From DATJXG01 sp035500455 (lineage in GTDB: Bacteria; Acidobacteriota; Terriglobia; Terriglobales; Acidobacteriaceae): 47,578 bases of DNA. The notes under the pieces were generated by a model. That model was not told where the DNA came from, ran no database searches, and was given only the letters and a program-made list of their open reading frames with translations. The position numbers were made by a program, and so were the translations under genes. How positions within the stretch are numbered: the stretch's first letter is position 1; the number at the start of each line of letters is the position of its first letter. This document shows positions 1 through 7,178 of this stretch, in pieces. The stretch spans positions 1 through 47,578 of the forward strand of contig DATJXG010000089.1 of NCBI GenBank assembly GCA_035500455.1. The letters are read 5' to 3'.

Positions 1-1014
1 CCCAATCCAAGAATGAGCCTCAAGCCCGTGGCCGAGCGTCTTCGTATGCTGCTCGACCGGGAATACGCGCGCTCGGAGAACGTGGGCTTCTGTCCCGACT
101 GCGTTGGGCCGGAAGCCGTGGAAATGGCGGGCAAGCTGGAAAAGGGCCAGACGCTTTTGCTGGAGAATCTCCGTTTCCACGCGGAAGAGGAGGCGAACGA
201 CGAGAATTTTTCCCGCCAGCTTGCCGGCCTGGCGCAGTTTTATGTGAACGACGCATTCGGCAGCGCCCATCGCGCGCACGCTTCCACTGCGGGAATCACC
301 AAGTTCGTGCAGAAGTCAGCGGCGGGTTTGCTAATGGAGAAAGAACTGCAATATCTGGGCAAGGCTTTGCAGAATCCGGAGAAGCCGTTCATCGCCATTC
401 TCGGCGGGGCGAAGGTTAGTGACAAGATCGGCGTCATCCAGAACCTGATGAGCAAAGTGGATGGGCTCATCATCGGCGGCGGGATGGCCTATACATTCCT
501 CAAGGCACAAGGGCAGGAGATCGGCAAGTCGCTGGTGGAGGCCGACAAGCTCGACCTGGCGCGGCAACTGCTGCAGCAGGCCAAAGAGCGCAAGCTGAAG
601 TTCCTGCTGCCGGTGGACCATGTCGTGGCCGACAAGATCGACGCTGGCGCCGTGGCGAAAACCGTGGGTGTGGGGCAGGCGATTCCGGCGAACATGATGG
701 CGCTCGATATTGGTCCAAAGTCAGTCGAACTTTTCTGCGAAGAAATCCTGACAGCGCGGACCATCGTGTGGAACGGCCCCATGGGCGTGTTTGAGCAGCC
801 GCAGTTTTCCAAGGGCACGTTCAAGATTGCGGAAGCCGTGGCGGAAAACGTCGGGGCAACCTCGATTGTTGGCGGCGGGGACTCGGTTTCGGCGGTCAGC
901 CAAGCGGGCGTGGCGGACAAGATCACCCATATCTCAACGGGCGGCGGGGCATCGCTGGAGTTTCTGGAGGGGAAGAAGTTGCCGGGCGTGGAAGCGCTGA
1001 CGGATAAGCGTTGA
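1..1014 (+). CDS. pgk: Phosphoglycerate kinase, 5'-truncated by the window edge
   Basis: Phosphoglycerate kinase transfers phosphate between 1,3-bisphosphoglycerate and ADP in cytoplasmic glycolysis. The frame is open from base 1 (P-N-P-R-M-S-L-K-P-V) and 337 codons are present, so about 55 to 60 N-terminal residues of a normal enzyme of about 390 lie upstream. The ATG at base 13 is internal: SLKPVAERL is the usual sequence just after the first substrate-binding loop. Visible family motifs are FVNDAFG-like YVNDAFGSAHRAHAS, GGAKVSDKIGVI, IIGGGMAYTF, WNGPMGVFE and the C-terminal GGGDSVSA nucleotide-binding glycine loop. tpiA follows on the same strand with one gene between them, as in glycolytic operons. 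Identification is secure; only the start is missing. Confidence 0.97.
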   Translation, partial: PNPRMSLKPVAERLRMLLDREYARSENVGFCPDCVGPEAVEMAGKLEKGQTLLLENLRFHAEEEANDENFSRQLAGLAQFYVNDAFGSAHRAHASTAGITKFVQKSAAGLLMEKELQYLGKALQNPEKPFIAILGGAKVSDKIGVIQNLMSKVDGLIIGGGMAYTFLKAQGQEIGKSLVEADKLDLARQLLQQAKERKLKFLLPVDHVVADKIDAGAVAKTVGVGQAIPANMMALDIGPKSVELFCEEILTARTIVWNGPMGVFEQPQFSKGTFKIAEAVAENVGATSIVGGGDSVSAVSQAGVADKITHISTGGGASLEFLEGKKLPGVEALTDKR

Positions 1015-1035
1015 GCGTGTTTCGGTCTGCGGCAT

Positions 1036-1140
1036 AACTGTCGTCCCGAGCGCAGCGAGGGATCTTGGTTCTTGCCTGCGCATGGGCATTGCCGCTGCCG
1101 GCAAAGACCCACATCCCTCGCTTCGCTCGGGATGACAGTT
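1036..1140. repeat. Dispersed inverted repeat, family A, copy 1
   Basis: The arms at 1036-1063 and 1113-1140 are nearly reverse-complementary, with the core TCCCGAGCGCAGCGAGGGAT on the left and ATCCCTCGCTTCGCTCGGGA on the right, separated by about 50 bases. Related copies with CATTCCGAGCGAAGCGAGGA cores occur at 22635-22700, 23233-23313 and 43044-43126. It occupies the pgk to macro-gene gap. When translated it gives the spurious peptide PRFARDDS upstream of the macro gene, which argues against a start there. Confidence 0.85.
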
Positions 1141-1193
1141 TGTTAATGGACAGTAACGGCTTGGCCAGAAACTTTGTGGTGGAACGGTTCAGT

Positions 1194-1778
1194 ATGCGAG
1201 TGGTGGCGGGTGGGCGGTTCGTTGAACTGCACGGCCCGGCAGATATCACCGAAGAAGCCACCGAGGCCATCGTGAACGCCGCCAACTCGTACTTGATGGG
1301 CGGCGGAGGCGTGGACGGAGCCATTCACAATGCCGGAGGGCCCGCGATCCTGGAGGAGTGCCGGCGCTATGTAGCGCAGAACGGGAACTTGCCGGCGGGA
1401 CGGGCGATGCTTACGCGGGGCGGGCGGCTCACGGCGAAATATGTGATCCACACTGTCGGGCCTGTGTATCGTGGCGGCAGCAGCGGGGAACAAGAACTGC
1501 TGGCGAGTTGTTACCGGGAATCGATTCGTTTGGCGGAGCGGCACGGCATCCAGTCGCTGGCGTTTCCTTCGATCTCGACCGGCGCGTTCGGATATCCGGT
1601 AAGTCTGGCAGCCCACGTTGCGGTCCAATCGGTGCTCACTGAACTGGAGCAGGCCACGCACGTCGGGAAGGTCCGCTTTGTTCTGTTCGATATTTCCACT
1701 TTGAAAGCATATAGCGCAGCCGCGGAAAAACTGGTGAGGGCTCGGCCCCAATACGCACTGGAAAAGGCCTCTACATGA
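1194..1778 (+). CDS. Macro-domain protein (ADP-ribose binding, likely deacetylase)
   Basis: Macro domains bind ADP-ribose, and the MacroD-type members hydrolyse O-acetyl-ADP-ribose or remove ADP-ribose from acidic residues. The ligand loops are clear: AIVNAANSYLMGGGGVDGAI near residues 25-45 and FPSISTGAFGYP near 122-133. The 194-residue chain is a single domain of normal size. The frame is open from 1065, but 1065-1145 is repeat-derived sequence, so ATG 1194 was chosen; ATG 1146 is an alternative adding 16 residues. Its stop overlaps the tpiA start as ATGA, which suggests translational coupling. A macro gene between pgk and tpiA could link NAD-derived metabolite repair to glycolysis, but that is inference. 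The family call is strong; the substrate is not known. Confidence 0.9.
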   Translation: MRVVAGGRFVELHGPADITEEATEAIVNAANSYLMGGGGVDGAIHNAGGPAILEECRRYVAQNGNLPAGRAMLTRGGRLTAKYVIHTVGPVYRGGSSGEQELLASCYRESIRLAERHGIQSLAFPSISTGAFGYPVSLAAHVAVQSVLTELEQATHVGKVRFVLFDISTLKAYSAAAEKLVRARPQYALEKAST

Positions 1779-2536
1779 CACGACAAGCAAGACGAAAAGT
1801 GATTGCCGCCAATTGGAAGATGTACAAGAACCCGGCGCAGACGCGCGACTTCTTTCGCGATTTTCTGCCGCTGGTTGCGGACCACACTCGGGACGAGATT
1901 GTGGTCTGCCCGCCCTACATCGACCTGTATGCCGCGGTGGAGGCTGCCAAGGGATCGAATGCCGCCATCGGCGCGCAGGACGTTTATTGGAAGGAAGAGG
2001 GCGCGTTCACCGGCGAGGTTTCTCCCGGCATGCTGCTGGCGGCGGGGTGCACGCATGTGATCATCGGGCATTCGGAGCGGCGGCAGTATTTTGGCGAGAC
2101 GGATGATACCGTGAACATGAAGCTGAAAGCGGCGCTGGAGGCAGGACTAACTCCCATCGTTTGTGTGGGCGAGGTGTTGGAGGAGCGCGAGGCGAACCTT
2201 ACCGAAGATGTTCTGCGGCGGCAGTGCCTGCGGGCGTTCCACGCGGTTTCCGCCAAGAAAGCCGGCAAACTTGTGGTAGCTTACGAGCCGGTGTGGGCCA
2301 TCGGTACCGGAAAAACCGCTACGCCTCAACTGGCCTCGGAGGCGCACACGTTGATTCGCGGCGAGGCAGCGAAGGCTTTCGGCGATGAGTTTGCCGGGAA
2401 CCTGCGGATCCTCTACGGAGGATCGGTGAAGCCGGAGAACGCTGCGGCGCTCATGTCGGAAGAGGAGATCGATGGGGCTCTGGTGGGCGGGGCCAGTTTG
2501 GACCCTAAGTCGTTTGCAGCCATCGTCAAGTATTAG
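1775..2536 (+). CDS. tpiA: Triosephosphate isomerase
   Basis: This cytoplasmic TIM-barrel enzyme interconverts dihydroxyacetone phosphate and glyceraldehyde 3-phosphate. The 253-residue length is normal. Catalytic residues are visible: Asn13 and Lys15 in AANWKMYKN, His99 in IIGHSERR and Glu171 in AYEPVWAIGTGKTATP, followed by the phosphate-gripping YGGSVKPENA. The ATG at 1775 overlaps the upstream macro-gene stop (ATGA), so the two are probably read as one unit with pgk. secG, which often follows tpiA, is not found here; the next 250 bases hold repeat fragments only. Confidence 0.98.
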   Translation: MTRQARRKVIAANWKMYKNPAQTRDFFRDFLPLVADHTRDEIVVCPPYIDLYAAVEAAKGSNAAIGAQDVYWKEEGAFTGEVSPGMLLAAGCTHVIIGHSERRQYFGETDDTVNMKLKAALEAGLTPIVCVGEVLEEREANLTEDVLRRQCLRAFHAVSAKKAGKLVVAYEPVWAIGTGKTATPQLASEAHTLIRGEAAKAFGDEFAGNLRILYGGSVKPENAAALMSEEEIDGALVGGASLDPKSFAAIVKY

Positions 2537-2632
2537 GGTATTTGGACCAGTCGGTAGCGCTCCTCCGCATGACCTCAGAACAGCAGGTCCCTCCGGTCCA
2601 CGGATTACCGCTCTGGCCGTGATCCGCTCCGG

Positions 2633-2664
2633 TCGGGATGACAGAACTTCGGGATGACAGAATT
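2633..2664. repeat. Tandem 16-bp repeat, family A arm fragments
   Basis: Two adjacent 16-base units at 2633-2648 and 2649-2664 read TCGGGATGACAGAACT and TCGGGATGACAGAATT. Each matches the outer arm of the family A inverted repeat seen at 1123-1140. The gap between tpiA and the next gene (2537-2786) therefore holds a decayed copy of that element; I see no gene in it. A TAGAAT box lies at 2752-2757, 30 bases before the next start. Confidence 0.7.
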
Positions 2665-2786
2665 ATGGAGAAGGGTCTGAGTCTTGCGGCAATTTAGGCA
2701 GCAAGGCCGATCTATGGACGGAGGAATGCGGTCTTGAATCCAATCTCGTCGTAGAATTTTAGGCGTTGTGCCAATTCGGGAGATCC

Positions 2787-3749
2787 ATGCAGCCAACTCT
2801 CCTCGCGGCGTTCTTTGAGTTCTCTCGCACCGCCTTCTCGATGTCGTGTGCCGGCCTCGCGCTGCTCGCGATTGGCCTGTTGGCGGCGAAAAACGATATC
2901 GCCCAGGCTCGCGGCCTCGACAAGATCGTAGCCCTAACCTATTTATGCTTCGCCGTCCCGTTGGCGGCCTTCGGCGCGGAGCACCTTTCCGGTGCAAAGT
3001 TCCTGAAGAACGCGGTACCGCCGTATATGCCATGGCGTTTGTTTTGGGCATATTTCGTCGGCTTTGCACTGATCGCCGCATCGCTGAGCATCGCCACCAG
3101 GATTCAGGTGCGATGGTCCGGCCTGCTGTTCGGGATCATGATGTTCCTCTTTGTGGCGATGCTACATTTGCCAAGAGCGGTCACCAGCGGCGACCGAATC
3201 TCGTGGACCATCGTCTTTCGAGAAATGTCGTTCGGCGGCGGCGCCTGGGTTCTGGCGGGAGTTGCAATGGGCGGCTTGCGTGGGCCGGGCAGAAGTCTCA
3301 TCACCGTGGGCCGCGTGCTGATTGCATTGGCCGCGATCTTTTTCGGGGTTCAGCATTTCCTGCATCCGCTGGGGCTCCCCGGGGTCCCACTGGAAAAGCA
3401 GATGCCCACGTGGATTCCCGCGCGTGCGTTCCTCGACTATCTTACCGGTGCATTTCTCATCGTTGCCGGCGTCTGCTTTCTGCTGGCGCGGAAGACGCGC
3501 GAGGCGGCCGTCTATCTCGGCGCATGGATCGTGCTCCTGGTTCTGGTCATCTACGGACCTGTCCTGATCGGCGCGCTGGCGGACCCAAGCACCGCGGTGA
3601 AGGTCGAGGGGCTCAATTATTTCGCCGACACGCTTCTGTTTGGCGGAGCGATTCTTTCGCTTGCCCGGCCGGCCAGACCTCAGCACTCTCTCCCAGCCGC
3701 CACTTCACCTGGCCAGCAATCCCCTGCCCCGCAGCCAGTTGGCCAGTAG
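2787..3749 (+). CDS. DoxX-like polytopic membrane protein with internal duplication
   Basis: The 320-residue protein has about eight to nine hydrophobic segments and resembles DoxX/TQO-small-subunit-like membrane proteins of unknown role. Two parts of the chain look alike: one has FGAEHL then PPYMPWRLFWAYFVGFALI, the other has FGVQHFLHP then PTWIPARAFLDYLTGAFLI, so an ancestral unit appears to be duplicated. ATG 2787 was chosen because CGGGAG lies just upstream; the frame extends to 2766 without support. The C-terminal tail is Pro/Ser/Gln-rich and overlaps the convergent esterase gene by 45 bases. No partner gene points to a function. It may also be a terminal-oxidase-associated or catechol-exporter-like protein, which I cannot decide. 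Confidence 0.75.
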   Translation: MQPTLLAAFFEFSRTAFSMSCAGLALLAIGLLAAKNDIAQARGLDKIVALTYLCFAVPLAAFGAEHLSGAKFLKNAVPPYMPWRLFWAYFVGFALIAASLSIATRIQVRWSGLLFGIMMFLFVAMLHLPRAVTSGDRISWTIVFREMSFGGGAWVLAGVAMGGLRGPGRSLITVGRVLIALAAIFFGVQHFLHPLGLPGVPLEKQMPTWIPARAFLDYLTGAFLIVAGVCFLLARKTREAAVYLGAWIVLLVLVIYGPVLIGALADPSTAVKVEGLNYFADTLLFGGAILSLARPARPQHSLPAATSPGQQSPAPQPVGQ

Positions 3750-4619
3750 GGTCGGCCACATTCCCAGAGCCGGGTCGTTCAGATCCAGACCTACCCCGTG
3801 CGGTCCTTTCTCAAAGATGTGCAGCTCCGCCGGAACTCCTGCTTTGTGGAGCGCCAGATAAAACGCCACGCTGTTTTGCGGCGGAACTGTGGTATCGGTG
3901 TCGGTGCTGAGCAGGAACGTGGGCGGAGTTTGCGGCGTTACCTGCAGCTCGTTGGAAAGTTCCTCGCGCAATTTGGGATCGGCATTCTTGCCCAGAAGAT
4001 TCTCTTCCGATCCCTGGTGCGTGTAGGGCGCGGTGAAGGAGATCACCGGATAGCCGAGGATCAGGAAGTCGGGCCGGCAGCTTGCGCGATCGATGGGATC
4101 GGTGGCTGACGGATTGCCGTTGTCGAAATGAGTTCCCGCAGTGGAAGTGAGATGGCCGCCGGCGGAGAAGCCCATCATGCCGATGCGGTCGGGCTGAATT
4201 CCAAATTCGGCGGCGCGGGAGCGAACCAGGCGGATGGCGCGCTGGGCGTCGCCCAGTTCGATGGGATGGTGGTAGCGCGGGCCCAGGCGGTAGCGCAGAA
4301 CGAACGCGGTGATACCGAGGGCGTTCAGCCAGTTCGCCACCTGGCGGCCTTCGTGATTTGTGGCCAGAAAGCCATAGCCGCCGCCGGGCGCTACGACTAC
4401 GCCGGTGCCTGAGGCGGCGGGGTCGACCGGATAGTACACGGTGAGGCTGGGCTTGTCGGCATCCGTGTTTCCCAGTGCGCCAGGAGCGCCGTTCGGCCAG
4501 AGGAGCATCGTCTCAGGCTCGGCGGTCATCTTCAGCTCAGCGGAGGTCTTTTGCTTCGCCGTCTGCGAGAAACAGAGCGTGCTCAGGATCAAGACGGCTG
4601 CGGCGCACCACGGTTTCAT
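3705..4619 (-). CDS. Secreted alpha/beta hydrolase, acetyl-esterase (BD-FAE-like) family
   Basis: The protein has a signal peptide (about residues 1-20, ending near FSQT) and an alpha/beta-hydrolase fold related to bacterial carbohydrate acetyl-esterases. The oxyanion region VVAPGGGYGF is near residues 74-83, the nucleophile Ser152 is in GFSAGGH, the acid is in TDTDTTVPPQ (Asp240 or Asp242) and His274 is in KGPHGVG. AAGGAG precedes ATG 4619 at good spacing. It lies downstream of two GH78 genes on the same strand, which fits removal of acetyl groups from rhamnose-containing polysaccharide before or during backbone cleavage. That substrate is inference. The 3' end overlaps the convergent membrane-protein gene by 45 bases. 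Confidence 0.88.
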   Translation of the reverse strand: MKPWCAAAVLILSTLCFSQTAKQKTSAELKMTAEPETMLLWPNGAPGALGNTDADKPSLTVYYPVDPAASGTGVVVAPGGGYGFLATNHEGRQVANWLNALGITAFVLRYRLGPRYHHPIELGDAQRAIRLVRSRAAEFGIQPDRIGMMGFSAGGHLTSTAGTHFDNGNPSATDPIDRASCRPDFLILGYPVISFTAPYTHQGSEENLLGKNADPKLREELSNELQVTPQTPPTFLLSTDTDTTVPPQNSVAFYLALHKAGVPAELHIFEKGPHGVGLDLNDPALGMWPTLLANWLRGRGLLAR

Positions 4620-4655
4620 TCTTATCTCCTTCTGCTGTGTATGTTCCTTTGCGTT

Positions 4656-4701
4656 CTTTGCGTTCTTTGCGGTGAAGTTATAACCGCAAAAGAGCGCAAA
4701 G
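4656..4701. repeat. Inverted repeat with 9-bp periodicity
   Basis: Between the esterase and GH78 genes, CTTTGCGTTCTTTGCGGT (4656-4673) faces ACCGCAAAAGAGCGCAAAG (4683-4701) across a 9-base loop. The left side continues a 9-mer series (TTTGCGTTC repeated from about 4648). It can form a hairpin in the transcript between the two genes, but there is no U tract, so a terminator is not assured. Confidence 0.7.
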
Positions 4702-4715
4702 GTCGCAAAGAAGAC

Positions 4716-7172
4716 CTACTGCGAATTGACTCCCGGCAGGGTCAGCTTCTGGTTTCCCTCATGCAGCTTCAATGTTTTTCCTTTCCAGACCAGTTCGCCG
4801 GAAACTCCGGCTGGCAGGCTGATTTGGGCATCGACACCTCCGGCCTGGAGCGTGTATTCCGTCTCGATCATTCCCTTCGGATGGGGCAACGCCGCGGAGA
4901 CGTGTCTGAGCTTGCCCAGGTGCGGCTCGATCACAACGCTGGAAAATCCCGGGACCCTCGGTCGAAGTCCGGCCACGATGGTGAGCAGGTCGTAATCCGG
5001 ATGGGCGCTCCAGGCGTGGGAATCGGAGCGCGTGGGTTCGGGGTTCTCGGCCCAGGTGGTGAGGCCGAGCGAAACCATCTGGTGCCAGGGGCCCAGTAAG
5101 TCGAGATAGCGGTCGCCCATGCCGGCGTGCTCGAGGGCGCGGGCGAGATAGAACCGGAAGTAATAAGTCGCTTCGGTCATAGACGGAACCGGGCCGGCGG
5201 CGGAAAATCCGGGATCGCTGGCGGAGAGAATTTTCTGCATGACGTCCCGCTGCCCCTCGCGCGGGATTACGTCCAGCCACACTCCCAGAATGTTGGCGTG
5301 CTGGCTGAAATGGGTTTGCGCCGGTGTATCGGCGAGCAACCCGTACTTCTGGCTCCAGCAGAGCTTGAGCACGGCTTGCGAGGCACGCGTGGCAGCTTCG
5401 CGATAGATCTCGGCCTGATGCGCATCCCCCAGCGCGGCTTCCATCTCCGCCGCGTAGCGCAGGGCTTCGATGAACTGCAGCGTGATCACCGCGGAGTCGC
5501 CGTCCTCTTCCTGCGGCGGCATGCCGAATTCGAAATCTTTGCCCCAATCCACGAAGGGCCACCAGGGAATTTTTCCCATCAGCCCATTGGCGCGCTGCTT
5601 ATGCAGAAACCAGTCGAGGGTGGTGCGTACGCCCAGAAGCTGGCTGCGAACGAACTCGGGATCGTCGCGATACATCCAGAAATCGTGCACCATGCCGACC
5701 CAGAGCAAAGAAAACGTCGGAATGATCTGCACTAGCGACGATGGATAGCGGCTCTGGGTGATGCCATCGGCAATGCGCGAATAGTTGAAGGCGTTGATGG
5801 CCTGGCGGGCGAGGCGGTCGTCGCCGGCGACGGTGTAGGAGAGCAGAATCTGGATGCGCGTGTCGCCGCCGTACTGCAGACGCTCCCAGTAGGGAGTGTC
5901 CATGTAAGTGTCGTGGGCGTCGAGGCGGGCGGTTCGCCAGCTTATATCCCAGATGGGCTTGAGCGAGGCGTCGTCGGAATCAAAGTGGGCGCGCTCTTCA
6001 AACGGGAACGCCGAGAACCAGGTGCGCAGACCCTGCGCATGGAGCGGACTGTCACCGGTGGTGAAATCCAGCTGCAAGTAACGCCAGGTTCTCCAGGCGA
6101 GTGGCACGAACACTCGGGCATCGGAGCCATCGGGCAGAAATTCGTCCTCGAGTCCGGTGATGTGCTTGCCTTCAATTTCGTTGCGGTTGCCCTTTTCTCC
6201 CTTGGCGTCCACCAGAGCCTCGGCGTAAGTCAGGCGAACGCTGGAGCCTGATCCGCCGCTTACCGTGAGTTCGGGGTATCCCGTGATAAGCGTCGAGTTG
6301 TCGATCAGAACGCTGGCTTGCGTGTGCGGGGGAACAACGAAGTCCTGGGCGGCAGAATTCCCCGGCAGGTTCACTCCGCTGAAGCGAACGATCTTGCCGG
6401 CGGGAACGAGTTTCATCTCCATCGGCGGCAGCGGATCGGCGACCAGTTGCCAGTTGTTGGGAGCATCGGTTTCACCGCGAAGGGCGCCGCGACCGAGGGC
6501 CACGGGTTTCGTCCAGGAGGAATTCGCCTCTGCCGCGGCATCCCAGGACCAATCAAAGGCTGCGCCATCCAGCCGCTCGCCCGGTTCAGCGGCGTAGTAA
6601 CCTCCCGCCTTCAGGTGGGTGGCCCGGATTCCCTTTTCGACTTCTACTTCCCAGGTATCGTTGGTGTCGGCGGCTCGCTCTTCTTCAGTTGCCCCATGGA
6701 GCAGGAATGCAGTGCGATCGCTCATCTGGGCGATGGCCGCGTAAATCCCGAAGTTCCACACCGTGGCGGAAAGCAGATTGCTGCCTTGATGAAGCATGGG
6801 GGCGATGTCGTAAGTTTCGCAGCGCCAGTGCGCCAGATCGCTGCGTGCGGGACCGTTGCCGACGCGCTGCCGGTTGACGTAGAGAATGAATTGGTTATCA
6901 GCGCTAACCTGCACCACGAAATGTTCGGGCACGGAGGCGAGGTTGAGCGTCTTGCGGAAGTGGAGCACCACCTGGTCCCGCTGGGGAACGTCTGCGGCGG
7001 TGATCCATTGGGCGGTCCAGAGGTTCGGGGTCTCAGAGTATGCCGGATTGAGTACGCACAATATTGTAATTACGACACCCAGAATGACCTGGGCTGCCCG
7101 GCGTTTGGGGTAGTTCCCGGCCGCGGCACGTAACCGCCGAGGGCGCTGAGTTCGCGGAGGTTGGTTCGTCAT
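4716..7172 (-). CDS. Alpha-L-rhamnosidase-like glycoside hydrolase, GH78 (short form)
   Basis: This protein of about 818 residues is a secreted GH78-type enzyme expected to release terminal alpha-L-rhamnose. It has an N-terminal beta-sandwich region (TAQWIT, LHFRKTLNL, sugar-binding-like VSADNQFILYVN) and an (alpha/alpha)6 barrel. Near residues 420-445, YMDTPYWERLQYGGDTRIQ aligns with the catalytic DERLGWMGD block of the longer neighbour, so Glu in YWERLQ is the likely general acid. The stop of the upstream GH78 gene lies six bases before ATG 7172; GTG 7178 directly abuts it. The first 20 or so residues are Arg-rich (PPRTQRPRRLR) and derive from a dispersed intergenic repeat, giving an unusually long n-region before the hydrophobic signal segment ending NPAYS. 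Family call good, exact substrate unknown. Confidence 0.88.
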   Translation of the reverse strand: MTNQPPRTQRPRRLRAAAGNYPKRRAAQVILGVVITILCVLNPAYSETPNLWTAQWITAADVPQRDQVVLHFRKTLNLASVPEHFVVQVSADNQFILYVNRQRVGNGPARSDLAHWRCETYDIAPMLHQGSNLLSATVWNFGIYAAIAQMSDRTAFLLHGATEEERAADTNDTWEVEVEKGIRATHLKAGGYYAAEPGERLDGAAFDWSWDAAAEANSSWTKPVALGRGALRGETDAPNNWQLVADPLPPMEMKLVPAGKIVRFSGVNLPGNSAAQDFVVPPHTQASVLIDNSTLITGYPELTVSGGSGSSVRLTYAEALVDAKGEKGNRNEIEGKHITGLEDEFLPDGSDARVFVPLAWRTWRYLQLDFTTGDSPLHAQGLRTWFSAFPFEERAHFDSDDASLKPIWDISWRTARLDAHDTYMDTPYWERLQYGGDTRIQILLSYTVAGDDRLARQAINAFNYSRIADGITQSRYPSSLVQIIPTFSLLWVGMVHDFWMYRDDPEFVRSQLLGVRTTLDWFLHKQRANGLMGKIPWWPFVDWGKDFEFGMPPQEEDGDSAVITLQFIEALRYAAEMEAALGDAHQAEIYREAATRASQAVLKLCWSQKYGLLADTPAQTHFSQHANILGVWLDVIPREGQRDVMQKILSASDPGFSAAGPVPSMTEATYYFRFYLARALEHAGMGDRYLDLLGPWHQMVSLGLTTWAENPEPTRSDSHAWSAHPDYDLLTIVAGLRPRVPGFSSVVIEPHLGKLRHVSAALPHPKGMIETEYTLQAGGVDAQISLPAGVSGELVWKGKTLKLHEGNQKLTLPGVNSQ
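7128..7160. repeat. Family B repeat fragment inside the GH78 signal region
   Basis: On the minus strand this reads CCTCCGCGAACTCAGCGCCC followed by TCGGCGG, closely matching the family B cores at 37484-37537 and 40690-40742. It is translated in frame as the Arg/Pro-rich N-terminus of the GH78 protein. This suggests that repeat sequence has been recruited as coding DNA or that the true start is atypical. Confidence 0.65.
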
Positions 7173-7178
7173 GTGCAC

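Noticed and set aside
1065..1193. N-terminal extension of the macro-domain protein
   Set aside because: The extension is translated from the family A repeat (PRFARDDS), so it is not native coding sequence.
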